A stretch of 5,169 nucleotides of DNA from Bacteroidota bacterium (GTDB taxonomy: Bacteria > Bacteroidota > Bacteroidia > Chitinophagales > Chitinophagaceae): assembly GCA_029778965.1 (NCBI GenBank), contig JAKPBL010000070.1, positions 1 to 5,169 on the forward strand, given 5' to 3'. The notes below the pieces were generated by a model. That model searched no databases. It worked only from the letters and a program-made list of their open reading frames with translations, and was not told where the DNA came from. This document shows positions 1 through 5,169 of this stretch, in pieces. The translations under genes were made by a program, and so were the position numbers. Position 1 is the stretch's first letter; the number at the start of each line of letters is the position of its first letter.

Positions 1-339
1 AGCGAAACTGAATTTGCCACCGTGATCGTTTTTCTGCGCGAAGGCCGCGGCGGCTTTATGTTCATTCACAATGAAAAGACGCGCCAGAAATATTCCATCA
101 AAGAACGCATGCTGGTAGAAGTGGCGCGCAGCATCGAGATCGCCTACGAGCTTTGCCCGCTGTTCACCGAGTATAATGTTGACATGGAAGTGCATGCCGA
201 CATCAATACCAACCCGCATTTCAAAAGCAATGATGCGCTGAAAGAAGCGATGGGATATATCCTGGGAATGGGCTTTGCCTTCAAGGCCAAGCCCGAAGCC
301 TTCGCCAGCAGTAGCTGCGCCAATAAGGTCGTGAATTAA
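1..339 (+). CDS. YkuK-type (DUF458) RNase H-like protein, 3' part only
   Basis: The left window edge cuts this gene, leaving the last 112 residues in frame from base 1. The family is about 170 residues, so roughly the N-terminal third is missing. Seen: a beta-strand pair with EFATVIVF followed by REGRGGFMFIHN (fragment residues 4-24), a helix rich in E and R, the acidic block VDMEVHADIN (60-69), and the C-terminal signature KPEAFASSSCAN (97-108). From memory, the VHADI and KP(E/D)xxAxS signatures are typical of the YkuK/DUF458 family, which has a predicted ribonuclease H-like fold. No substrate or role is firmly established for it, so a nuclease function is inference. The first ATG in the fragment (position 58) lies inside the conserved fold and is not the start. 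The TAA stop at 337-339 overlaps the stop of the convergent engB gene. Confidence 0.8.
   Translation, partial: SETEFATVIVFLREGRGGFMFIHNEKTRQKYSIKERMLVEVARSIEIAYELCPLFTEYNVDMEVHADINTNPHFKSNDALKEAMGYILGMGFAFKAKPEAFASSSCANKVVN
336..339. other. Overlapping convergent stop codons (TTAA)
   Basis: The palindrome TTAA holds the TAA stop of the YkuK-like gene on + (337-339) and the TAA stop of engB on - (336-338). There is no intergenic space, so any transcription terminator for either gene must lie inside the opposing coding sequence. Confidence 0.9.
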
Positions 340-959
340 CCTGCTGCATTCATCTCTGCAATCATTTGCAGCAGTTTGTCGCGCCCCTGGCCTTTAACCG
401 CACTGGTCACCACGTGAGCCGGCAGGAACTGCCACGACTTCCGCATCTCCTGCAAAAAATCTTTCACGTTCTTCGCTACCGTGCGCTGGTTCTCTTTGTC
501 GGCTTTTGTAAATACCAGGGTAAAGGGCAGCTCCCATTCACCCAACTGGTTTACAAATTCAAGGTCTATTTTCTGCGGCTCGTGCCGGCCGTCGATCAGC
601 ACAAAAAGGTTTACCAGGTTTTCCCGCTTACGCAGGTAATTCTCGATCATTTTTGTCCACTGTTTCCGTTGCTGCTGCGACACTTTGGCAAAGCCGTATC
701 CCGGCAGGTCGACCAGGTACCATTTCTGCACGGCCCCGCCGGCGCCCGGTTGGCTCAGCACCTCGAAGTGGTTGATCAACTGGGTTTTCCCCGGCGTGCC
801 CGAGGTCTTGGCCAGCTTCTGGTTGCTGGTAAGCATATTGATCAGGGACGACTTCCCCACGTTGCTGCGGCCGATAAAAGCGTATTCGGGCCGGTCGGCC
901 GGCGGACATTTTTCCCAATCGGGACTGCTAACCAGGTAGCTGGCTTTGTTGATCTGCAT
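336..959 (-). CDS. engB: Ribosome biogenesis GTP-binding protein EngB/YsxC
   Basis: This is a 207-residue TRAFAC-class GTPase of the EngB/YsxC/YihA family, a cytoplasmic protein needed for late assembly of the large ribosomal subunit; family members are usually about 195-210 residues. All G motifs are visible: G1 P-loop GRSNVGKS (residues 30-37), G2 SGTPGKTQ (53-60, switch I Thr), G3 DLPGYG (84-89), G4 TKAD (151-154, guanine specificity) and G5 TSA (185-187). The reading frame stays open far upstream into the antisense of pdhC, but the family N-terminus begins only about 25 residues before the P-loop. The ATG at 957-959 (MQINKASYLV) therefore fits the family and the divergent gene layout. No Shine-Dalgarno sequence precedes it. 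A TATCTTTG box lies only 4 bases upstream of the ATG. The gene is divergent from pdhC and convergent with the YkuK-like gene. Confidence 0.95.
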   Translation of the reverse strand: MQINKASYLVSSPDWEKCPPADRPEYAFIGRSNVGKSSLINMLTSNQKLAKTSGTPGKTQLINHFEVLSQPGAGGAVQKWYLVDLPGYGFAKVSQQQRKQWTKMIENYLRKRENLVNLFVLIDGRHEPQKIDLEFVNQLGEWELPFTLVFTKADKENQRTVAKNVKDFLQEMRKSWQFLPAHVVTSAVKGQGRDKLLQMIAEMNAAG

Positions 960-963
960 GGAA

Positions 964-971
964 CAAAGATA
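964..971 (-). promoter_or_regulatory. Candidate Bacteroidota -7 box for engB
   Basis: On the - strand the sequence reads TATCTTTG, an exact match to the Bacteroidota -7 consensus TAnnTTTG. It ends 4 bases before the engB ATG, so transcription would start at or next to the start codon, giving a leaderless or nearly leaderless mRNA. I see no clear TTG -33 element about 19-21 bases further upstream, so this is a motif match plus position, not proof. Confidence 0.45.
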
Positions 972-980
972 AAATTGCCT

Positions 981-988
981 TAATTTCG
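981..988 (+). promoter_or_regulatory. Weak candidate -7 box for pdhC
   Basis: TAATTTCG matches the Bacteroidota TAnnTTTG consensus at all but one fixed position. It lies in the 63-bp gap shared with the divergent engB gene and would give a leader of roughly 30 bases. That leader is A-rich (AAAACAAAACACCC) and has no Shine-Dalgarno motif, as is usual in this phylum. No convincing -33 TTG is seen at normal spacing. Confidence 0.2.
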
Positions 989-1022
989 ACCTCTTATTAT
1001 CTAAAACAAAACACCCTATCAG

Positions 1023-2645
1023 ATGGCTGAAGCGATATTGATGCCCCGTTTGAGCGATACGATGACCGAAGGGGTAATTGCCGCCTGGCATAAAAAGGTG
1101 GGCGATCCCGTGAAGAAAGGCGAGTTGCTGGCAGAAGTGGAAACCGACAAGGCGACCATGGACCTGGAAAGCTACAAAGACGGTACGCTGCTGCATATAG
1201 GCACTGAAAAAGGCGGTAAGCTGCAGGTGAACGACCTGCTGGCCATTATCGGCAACCAGGGTGAAGACATCAGCGCGCTGCTGGGCGGCGCCAAAGGCGA
1301 GTCGGCTCCTGCGCCGAAAGCGGAGGCCCCGGCAGAGAAAGCCCCGGCTCCGGCGGCAGAAAAGCCCGCGGGCAATGCACCCGACCTTGGCAAAATGGAA
1401 GAAGTGATCCTCATGCCGCGTCTCAGCGATACCATGACAGAAGGGGTGATTGCTGCCTGGCATAAGAAAGTGGGGGATAAAGTGAACAAAGGCGACCTGC
1501 TGGCCGAGATCGAAACCGATAAGGCGACCATGGACCTGGAAAGCTATAAAAACGGCACGCTGTTATACATAGGCGCCGACAAGGGCGCTAAAGTACCGGT
1601 GAACGCATTGCTCTGCGTGATCGGCGAAGAAGGAAAAGTGGATGTGGCCGCCATCAAGGCAGCCGCTGCGGGTGGCGCCATAGCAGCGCCTGCCGCCAGC
1701 ACCGAAGCCGCCCCTGCGCAGGCAGCAACAGCGACCGGTTCTGCCACGGCTGACAACAGCCAGGAGAATGGCCGGGTAAAAGCTTCTCCGCTGGCCCGTA
1801 AAATTGCCGCTGAAAAAGGCATCAACCTGAACCAGGTACAAGGTAGCGGCGACGGCGGCCGCATCATAAAATCGGATATCGAAAGCTTCACACCGGCCAA
1901 AGCGGCTGCCGACACCAAAGCGGCGCCATCTGCGGCAGCGGTACCGTCGGCTCCTGCAGGCCAGGTAAGCTTCGAAGACAAGCCGGTTTCGCAAATGCGG
2001 AAAGTGATCGCCAAGCGTCTGGCGGAAAGTCTGTTCACCGCGCCGCATTTCTACCTGACCCTGTCGATCGATATGGACAAGGCAGTGGCCAGCCGGGCCC
2101 AGATCAATGAAACGGCGCCGGTAAAAATATCGTTCAATGATATGGTGCTGAAAGCGGTGGCGCTGGCGCTGAAAAAACACCCTGCTGTAAACAGTAGCTG
2201 GCAGGGCGATACCATCCGTGTGAACTACCATGTAAATATCGGGGTGGCCATTGCCGTGGAAGACGGGCTGCTGGTACCGGTGGTACGTTTCGCCGACGGC
2301 AAGGGATTGGCGCAGATCGCCACCGAGGTAAAAGAATTCGCCGGTAAAGCCAAAGCGAAAAAACTGCAGCCGGCCGACTGGGAGGGCAGCACTTTCACCA
2401 TCAGTAACCTTGGTATGTTCGGCATCGACGATTTTACCGCGATCATCAACCCGCCCGATGCCTGTATCCTGGCCGTAGGCGCTATTCAGCAGGTGCCGGT
2501 AGTGAAGAACGGCGCCGTAGTGCCGGGCAATATCATGAAAGTAACCCTGAGCTGCGACCACCGGGTGGTAGACGGCGCTACTGGGGCAGCTTTCCTGCAA
2601 ACCGTAAAATCACTGCTGGAAGAACCTTTAAGAATGCTGGTATAA
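1023..2645 (+). CDS. pdhC: Pyruvate dehydrogenase complex E2, dihydrolipoamide acetyltransferase (two lipoyl domains)
   Basis: This 540-residue E2 core subunit transfers the acetyl group from lipoyl-lysine to CoA, making acetyl-CoA in the cytoplasmic pyruvate dehydrogenase complex. Domains in order: lipoyl domain 1 (residues 3-77, lipoylated Lys43 in ETDKATMD), an Ala/Pro/Glu linker (about 93-120), lipoyl domain 2 (127-201, Lys167 in the same motif), an Ala-rich linker (about 209-247), a peripheral subunit-binding domain (252-288, ASPLARKIAAEKGI and GSGDGGRI), a third Ala/Pro linker, and the catalytic acyltransferase domain (about 316-540). The last has DHRVVDG with catalytic His513, and TISNLG with Ser461 at the spacing expected for the oxyanion-stabilising Ser. 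The N-terminus MAEAILMPRLSDTM is that expected for bacterial E2, supporting this ATG. A pyruvate rather than 2-oxoglutarate substrate is inferred from the two lipoyl domains and the MPRLSDTMTEG type. No E1 or E3 gene is adjacent. It ends 9 bp from the convergent glycosyltransferase gene. Confidence 0.93.
   Translation: MAEAILMPRLSDTMTEGVIAAWHKKVGDPVKKGELLAEVETDKATMDLESYKDGTLLHIGTEKGGKLQVNDLLAIIGNQGEDISALLGGAKGESAPAPKAEAPAEKAPAPAAEKPAGNAPDLGKMEEVILMPRLSDTMTEGVIAAWHKKVGDKVNKGDLLAEIETDKATMDLESYKNGTLLYIGADKGAKVPVNALLCVIGEEGKVDVAAIKAAAAGGAIAAPAASTEAAPAQAATATGSATADNSQENGRVKASPLARKIAAEKGINLNQVQGSGDGGRIIKSDIESFTPAKAAADTKAAPSAAAVPSAPAGQVSFEDKPVSQMRKVIAKRLAESLFTAPHFYLTLSIDMDKAVASRAQINETAPVKISFNDMVLKAVALALKKHPAVNSSWQGDTIRVNYHVNIGVAIAVEDGLLVPVVRFADGKGLAQIATEVKEFAGKAKAKKLQPADWEGSTFTISNLGMFGIDDFTAIINPPDACILAVGAIQQVPVVKNGAVVPGNIMKVTLSCDHRVVDGATGAAFLQTVKSLLEEPLRMLV
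1029..1253 (+). repeat. Lipoyl-domain coding repeat, copy 1
   Basis: This encodes PdhC residues 3-77. It aligns without gaps to copy 2, offset by exactly 372 bases (124 codons), with 60 of 75 residues identical by my count. The region around lipoylated Lys43 is the best conserved: 26 bases (1149-1174) are identical to copy 2 even at synonymous sites. Confidence 0.9.
1401..1625 (+). repeat. Lipoyl-domain coding repeat, copy 2
   Basis: This encodes PdhC residues 127-201, the second lipoyl domain with Lys167. It differs from copy 1 at 15 of 75 residues, mostly in the C-terminal half, while many codons elsewhere differ synonymously. This indicates an old internal duplication under strong protein-level constraint and not a recent copy. 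Confidence 0.9.
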
Positions 2646-2654
2646 CCCCTGCTT

Positions 2655-4142
2655 CTAATTCATACAAGGCGCTGCATCGGGGTCAACCTGTTGCAGCGTT
2701 TTCTTTTTAAGCGATTTCAGTCCCATCCAGGCCATCAGTCCCACGGCGCCCAGTACTACCGCCGGCAGCACCAGCGAGGCGGGCTTCACTGAGCGGGCCA
2801 TCGACAGGTAGCTTTTGCTTTCATTCACACCGGGCAGCATGTCGAGCAACGATTCGATGTCATGGTTTTCTAGCAGCAGCCCGATACCCGCAGCGTTGAG
2901 GCAGGCGCGGTCGGTTGCGCTGGCGGTGATATACACGATGTTCTGGGGGTCGAGTTGGTAACGGTCTTTAATATACGAAAACACCTGCGACTTTTGGTAA
3001 GAAGCAGGTACATCGTCTTCTTCCAGGAAATAGGGCGCATATTCGAGCTCGCCGGTGGCGATGCCCTCATCGAGCACAAGTCGGTTGCAAAGCACCATAT
3101 CGAAACCCAGCGTGTTTTTCAGGTGGTTGGCCACGCAAGAGAATTGTTCGGTAAGCAGCCCTACCGTATAACCCCTTTTTTTCAATTCTGCGATCAGGTC
3201 TTTGATGCCGGGCATCAGCTCGATGTCGTCGGCGATTTCCAGCAGGGTAGGCAGGCTGGTGCCGGCAAACAAAGCGGCGATCGCCGCCAGCCGTTCGGGC
3301 GGGTTGGGATATAGTTTCTGGATCGACTTGTATTCCGTTTCCAGTCCCAGGGTATCGGCAGCGGTTTCACCGAAATGCGCCTGTAATACCAGGTGGTTCA
3401 TTTCGAGCAGCACCATCTTCTCCATCCGGGTGATCGATTCCAGCACGGCCGACTCCATTTGCCGGTTGATCAGGTCGATGTGTCCCAGGGTTTGCAGGCT
3501 CTGCGCATCGGCCTTATTGAGAATGGTACGGGTTACCTGCTTGCTCATTTTGCCGAGGCTCTCGAGCGATTGCATGGCATTCTGCACTTTACCTATATTC
3601 ACCTCTTTAATGCGCGCGTTCATGCGGTGTACGTCGATCAACAATCCCACATCCACGCCATAGTCTTTTTCAAAGCTCACTTTTTCGAGGAACGATTTAC
3701 GGGCGGCGATCATGCCGCTCAGCGGCTGCTCCAAATCGCTCAGTTCGGGGAACAGGATGCTCAGCAGGGGCTTGGCCACCAGTTGCGTAACACGGCCGGC
3801 CTGGCGTTTGAAAGTGGATTTTACAAAGTCGGCCTCATCATTAAGGATGGGATTGGCGAGCAGGTCCACCACATCGGGCGGGTAGGTGATAATGTCTCCG
3901 TCGAGATATACCACCACATCGTATTTCGCAGCCAGTAATCCTTCGCGCATCGACAGCCCCTTGCCTCGCCGGCTGCTGGTAACAATGCGTACCGCTTCCT
4001 TCTGGGCTTCGTCGATGGTATTGTCGGTCGAATTATCATCCACCACAATGATCTCCGTCGGTAAACTGCTCTGCTTGATGATCCGGATAACTTTCCGGAT
4101 GGTGGCGCCTTCATTCAGCACCGGGATAATAACTGAAACCAT
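2655..4142 (-). CDS. GpgS-like GT-A glycosyltransferase fused to a degenerate SerB-like HAD domain and a C-terminal membrane helix
   Basis: The protein has 495 residues from the ATG at 4140-4142. Residues 1 to about 225 form a GT-A glycosyltransferase: PVLNEG (7-12), DDNSTD (35-40), RRGKG (58-62), DGD metal motif (81-83), PELSDLEQPLSG (132-143), YGVDVGLLID (161-170) and QSLESLGKM (191-199). The PELS...QPLSG, YGV..GLLID and LGxMSxQV blocks resemble glucosyl-3-phosphoglycerate synthase (GT81), which glucosylates 3-phosphoglycerate from an NDP-glucose; the exact substrate is inference. Residues about 243-438 align with SerB-type HAD phosphatases (ELKKRGYTV, CNRLVLDEG, ATGELE), but motif I DxDxT reads EMNHL (247-251) and motif IV GDGxND reads TASATD (406-411). 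Lys384 and the final Asp411 remain. Phosphatase activity is therefore unlikely. Residues about 455-474 form one hydrophobic helix followed by KSLKKK. An upstream in-frame TTG (4190) would add 16 residues; the ATG fits the MVSVIIPVLNE family start better. The gene lies downstream of the rhomboid gene and is convergent with pdhC. Confidence 0.8.
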   Translation of the reverse strand: MVSVIIPVLNEGATIRKVIRIIKQSSLPTEIIVVDDNSTDNTIDEAQKEAVRIVTSSRRGKGLSMREGLLAAKYDVVVYLDGDIITYPPDVVDLLANPILNDEADFVKSTFKRQAGRVTQLVAKPLLSILFPELSDLEQPLSGMIAARKSFLEKVSFEKDYGVDVGLLIDVHRMNARIKEVNIGKVQNAMQSLESLGKMSKQVTRTILNKADAQSLQTLGHIDLINRQMESAVLESITRMEKMVLLEMNHLVLQAHFGETAADTLGLETEYKSIQKLYPNPPERLAAIAALFAGTSLPTLLEIADDIELMPGIKDLIAELKKRGYTVGLLTEQFSCVANHLKNTLGFDMVLCNRLVLDEGIATGELEYAPYFLEEDDVPASYQKSQVFSYIKDRYQLDPQNIVYITASATDRACLNAAGIGLLLENHDIESLLDMLPGVNESKSYLSMARSVKPASLVLPAVVLGAVGLMAWMGLKSLKKKTLQQVDPDAAPCMN

Positions 4143-4321
4143 TGGGTAAAAATTTTCTGAATGACGGGTTTTAAAGGTATCGTTATCCAAACAGCCGGCA
4201 GCCCGCTGGGTTCCGGTAACTGGCTATTTTAATGCATTTTTCATTGTATGTACCCAATAAAATTCCGTGCCGGATATGAATGTGTGACTTACGATGTAGT
4301 GAAATAGTATATGTGTATTCA
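4143..4321. other. AT-rich spacer between rhomboid and glycosyltransferase genes
   Basis: This 179-bp spacer is visibly richer in A and T than the flanking genes. I find no credible gene or RNA in it. It holds one weak promoter-like box before the glycosyltransferase ATG (4172-4179) and a small hairpin (4264-4274: TCCG, 3-base loop, CGGA) followed on the - strand by ATTTTATT. That hairpin is too short to call a terminator. Whether the two genes are co-transcribed cannot be decided from sequence. Confidence 0.6.
4172..4179 (-). promoter_or_regulatory. Weak candidate -7 box for the glycosyltransferase gene
   Basis: On the - strand it reads TACCTTTA, one mismatch from TAnnTTTG, and would place the transcript start about 24 bases before the ATG at 4142. 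If real, it lies downstream of the alternative TTG codon at 4190 and supports the ATG start. No -33 TTG is seen at the usual spacing. Confidence 0.25.
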
Positions 4322-5089
4322 TTACCAGCGCCTTTGCACCCATTTTTGGGGCGCTGGTGCGGCTTTTGTTTCGCCTTTGTCGAAGAATTTGACCAGCAGG
4401 AAGCCCGCAATGAACCCGCCGACATGGGCGGCATAGGCGACCCCGTCTGACTGGCCGGCGATGGCGCCGAAGCCGCTGACCAGTTGCAGCACAATCCACA
4501 TGCCGAGGGCGATCCAGCTTGGAATATAGATGATGAACCAGCCCAGCAGGGCCTTGACCCGGCGGGTAGGGTACAGCAGCAGGTAGCCGCCCAACACGCC
4601 CGAGATGGCGCCCGAGGCGCCGAGGCTGGGCGTGAGGGGGTCGGCGCCGGTGAAAGCGGTGAAAGCAACATGGCTGAGTGCGGCGATAACGCCGCAGAGC
4701 AGGTAGAAAACCAGGTAGCGGATATGCCCCATCCGACTTTCCAGGTTATCACCGAATATCCAGAGATACAGCATATTCCCGGCTATATGCGCAAAGCTGC
4801 CGTGCATGAACATCGAGCTGATAATGGTCAGAAATACCGGGATGGGCGTGGGCTGAAGGCCGGGAACGAAATAATACTGTCCGTCGATCAGCACTTTTTT
4901 ACCGGCGGTGACGATGTCGTGGTTGGTAAGTATTTCGGCCGGAACGGTTGAAAAAGCGTAGGTAAAGGCGGTATTGCTGCCGAATCCCTGTAAAAACACA
5001 AACACGAATATATTGGCAAGTATGAGCAGCCAGGTAATATAAGGCGTCAGGTGGCGGTCGCTGTTGTCATCGCCGATAGGAAGTAGCAT
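4322..5089 (-). CDS. Rhomboid-family intramembrane serine protease
   Basis: This 255-residue polytopic inner-membrane protein belongs to the rhomboid (S54) family, which cleaves transmembrane segments of other membrane proteins. The catalytic dyad is present: Ser159 in GASGAIS (157-163) on helix 4 and His222 in AAHVGGFIAG (220-229) on helix 6. The oxyanion and structural residues HGSFAHIAGN (His96, His101, Asn105) sit on helix 2. Six hydrophobic segments are visible at roughly 16-35, 83-112, 122-145, 153-173, 178-203 and 215-236, with a loop of nearly 50 residues between helices 1 and 2. The C-terminal tail is short, Lys/Ala/Pro-rich and basic (ending VQRRW). The start MLLPIGDDNSDR matches the usual short polar N-terminus of bacterial rhomboids. 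All active-site residues are intact, so it should be active; its substrate is unknown. It is the upstream neighbour of the glycosyltransferase gene on the same strand. Confidence 0.93.
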   Translation of the reverse strand: MLLPIGDDNSDRHLTPYITWLLILANIFVFVFLQGFGSNTAFTYAFSTVPAEILTNHDIVTAGKKVLIDGQYYFVPGLQPTPIPVFLTIISSMFMHGSFAHIAGNMLYLWIFGDNLESRMGHIRYLVFYLLCGVIAALSHVAFTAFTGADPLTPSLGASGAISGVLGGYLLLYPTRRVKALLGWFIIYIPSWIALGMWIVLQLVSGFGAIAGQSDGVAYAAHVGGFIAGFLLVKFFDKGETKAAPAPQKWVQRRW

Positions 5090-5093
5090 ACAT

Positions 5094-5101
5094 CAAATTA
5101 A
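5094..5101 (-). promoter_or_regulatory. Weak candidate -7 box for the rhomboid gene
   Basis: On the - strand it reads TTAATTTG, one mismatch from TAnnTTTG, and ends 4 bases before the rhomboid ATG, the same spacing as at engB. No -33 TTG is seen at standard distance and there is no Shine-Dalgarno motif. The gene could instead be read through from an upstream gene. Confidence 0.25.
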
Positions 5102-5124
5102 GCAAACCCCTGCAGCTATAGAAA

Positions 5125-5169
5125 TTATCCTTCGAAGATGAGCGAGAAAATGATTTGCCGGCTCTGGAT
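5125..5169 (-). CDS. Possible C-terminal end of an upstream gene (unidentified)
   Basis: On the - strand, 14 codons run in from the window edge and end in TAA at 5127-5125, reading IQSRQIIFSLIFEG. This would leave a 35-bp gap to the rhomboid ATG and would suggest an operon. The stretch is too short to identify, and an open frame of this length is expected by chance. An alternative reading on the + strand begins with ATG at 5138 (MSEKMICRLW) and runs off the window, which would make the region divergent. I cannot choose between these. Confidence 0.25.
   Translation of the reverse strand: MQSRQIIFSLIFEG

Noticed and set aside
366..983. A 205-codon open frame on the + strand opposite engB
   Set aside because: It overlaps almost all of engB, whose complete GTPase motifs prove the coding strand. 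The translation shows no domain signature.
960..1463. A 168-codon N-terminal extension of engB on the - strand, with the frame open through the antisense of the pdhC lipoyl region
   Set aside because: It is antisense to a conserved coding sequence, is rich in His, Arg, Phe and Cys as expected of a shadow frame, and mirrors the lipoyl repeat twice. The EngB family starts near residue 1 of the 207-residue form, and a promoter-like box sits just upstream of that ATG.
1563..2600. A 345-codon open frame on the - strand opposite pdhC
   Set aside because: It is the mirror of a high-G+C, Ala-rich gene. The composition (His, Arg, Gln, Tyr-rich) matches no recognisable family, and pdhC on the other strand is unambiguous.
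4143..4190. Use of the TTG at 4190 as start of the glycosyltransferase, adding 16 residues
   Set aside because: TTG is a rare start, the added residues are polar and unlike the family N-terminus, and the internal ATG at 4142 directly precedes the first beta-strand VSVIIPVLNE as in most GT-A enzymes.
4264..4274. Small hairpin (TCCG-TGC-CGGA) with an ATTTTATT tract on the - strand as a terminator after the rhomboid gene
   Set aside because: The stem has only 4 pairs with a 3-base loop and the tract is not a run of T, so it is well within chance expectation.
4183..4752. A 189-codon open frame on the - strand overlapping the rhomboid gene in another frame
   Set aside because: It is a shifted-frame shadow of the rhomboid gene, rich in Ser, Ala, Pro and Cys with no domain. 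The rhomboid frame has all catalytic residues.

Overview
The window looks like chromosomal DNA of a Bacteroidota bacterium, most likely a Chitinophagaceae-type organism. The signs are the two-lipoyl-domain pyruvate dehydrogenase E2, the YkuK-like and EngB/YsxC sequences, the lack of Shine-Dalgarno motifs before the starts (A-rich leaders instead), and TAnnTTTG-like promoter boxes. The lineage call rests on recognition and not on a database search. All genes are compact housekeeping or conserved accessory genes. I see no RNA gene, CRISPR array, insertion sequence or prophage.

Layout from left to right. (1) The 3' part of a YkuK-type (DUF458, RNase H-like) gene on the + strand, ending at 339. 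(2) engB/ysxC, the essential ribosome-assembly GTPase, on the - strand (959 to 336). Its stop codon overlaps the YkuK stop in a shared TTAA. (3) A 63-bp divergent promoter region. (4) pdhC, the dihydrolipoamide acetyltransferase (E2) with two lipoyl domains, a subunit-binding domain and a catalytic domain, on the + strand (1023-2645). (5) After a 9-bp convergent gap, a composite - strand gene (4142 to 2655). It has a GT-A glycosyltransferase resembling glucosyl-3-phosphoglycerate synthase, then a SerB-like HAD domain that has lost most catalytic residues, then one C-terminal membrane helix. (6) A 179-bp AT-rich spacer. (7) A six-helix rhomboid protease on the - strand (5089 to 4322). (8) An 80-bp upstream stretch that may hold the last codons of another - strand gene.

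The genes do not form one pathway. EngB supports 50S subunit assembly and PdhC supplies acetyl-CoA. The rhomboid and glycosyltransferase genes lie head-to-tail on the same strand and may be co-expressed, but the spacer may also carry a separate promoter. The most unusual item is the glycosyltransferase-pseudophosphatase-membrane-anchor protein. Its architecture recalls bifunctional synthase/phosphatase enzymes of glucosylglycerate or mannosylglycerate synthesis, yet the phosphatase half appears dead.
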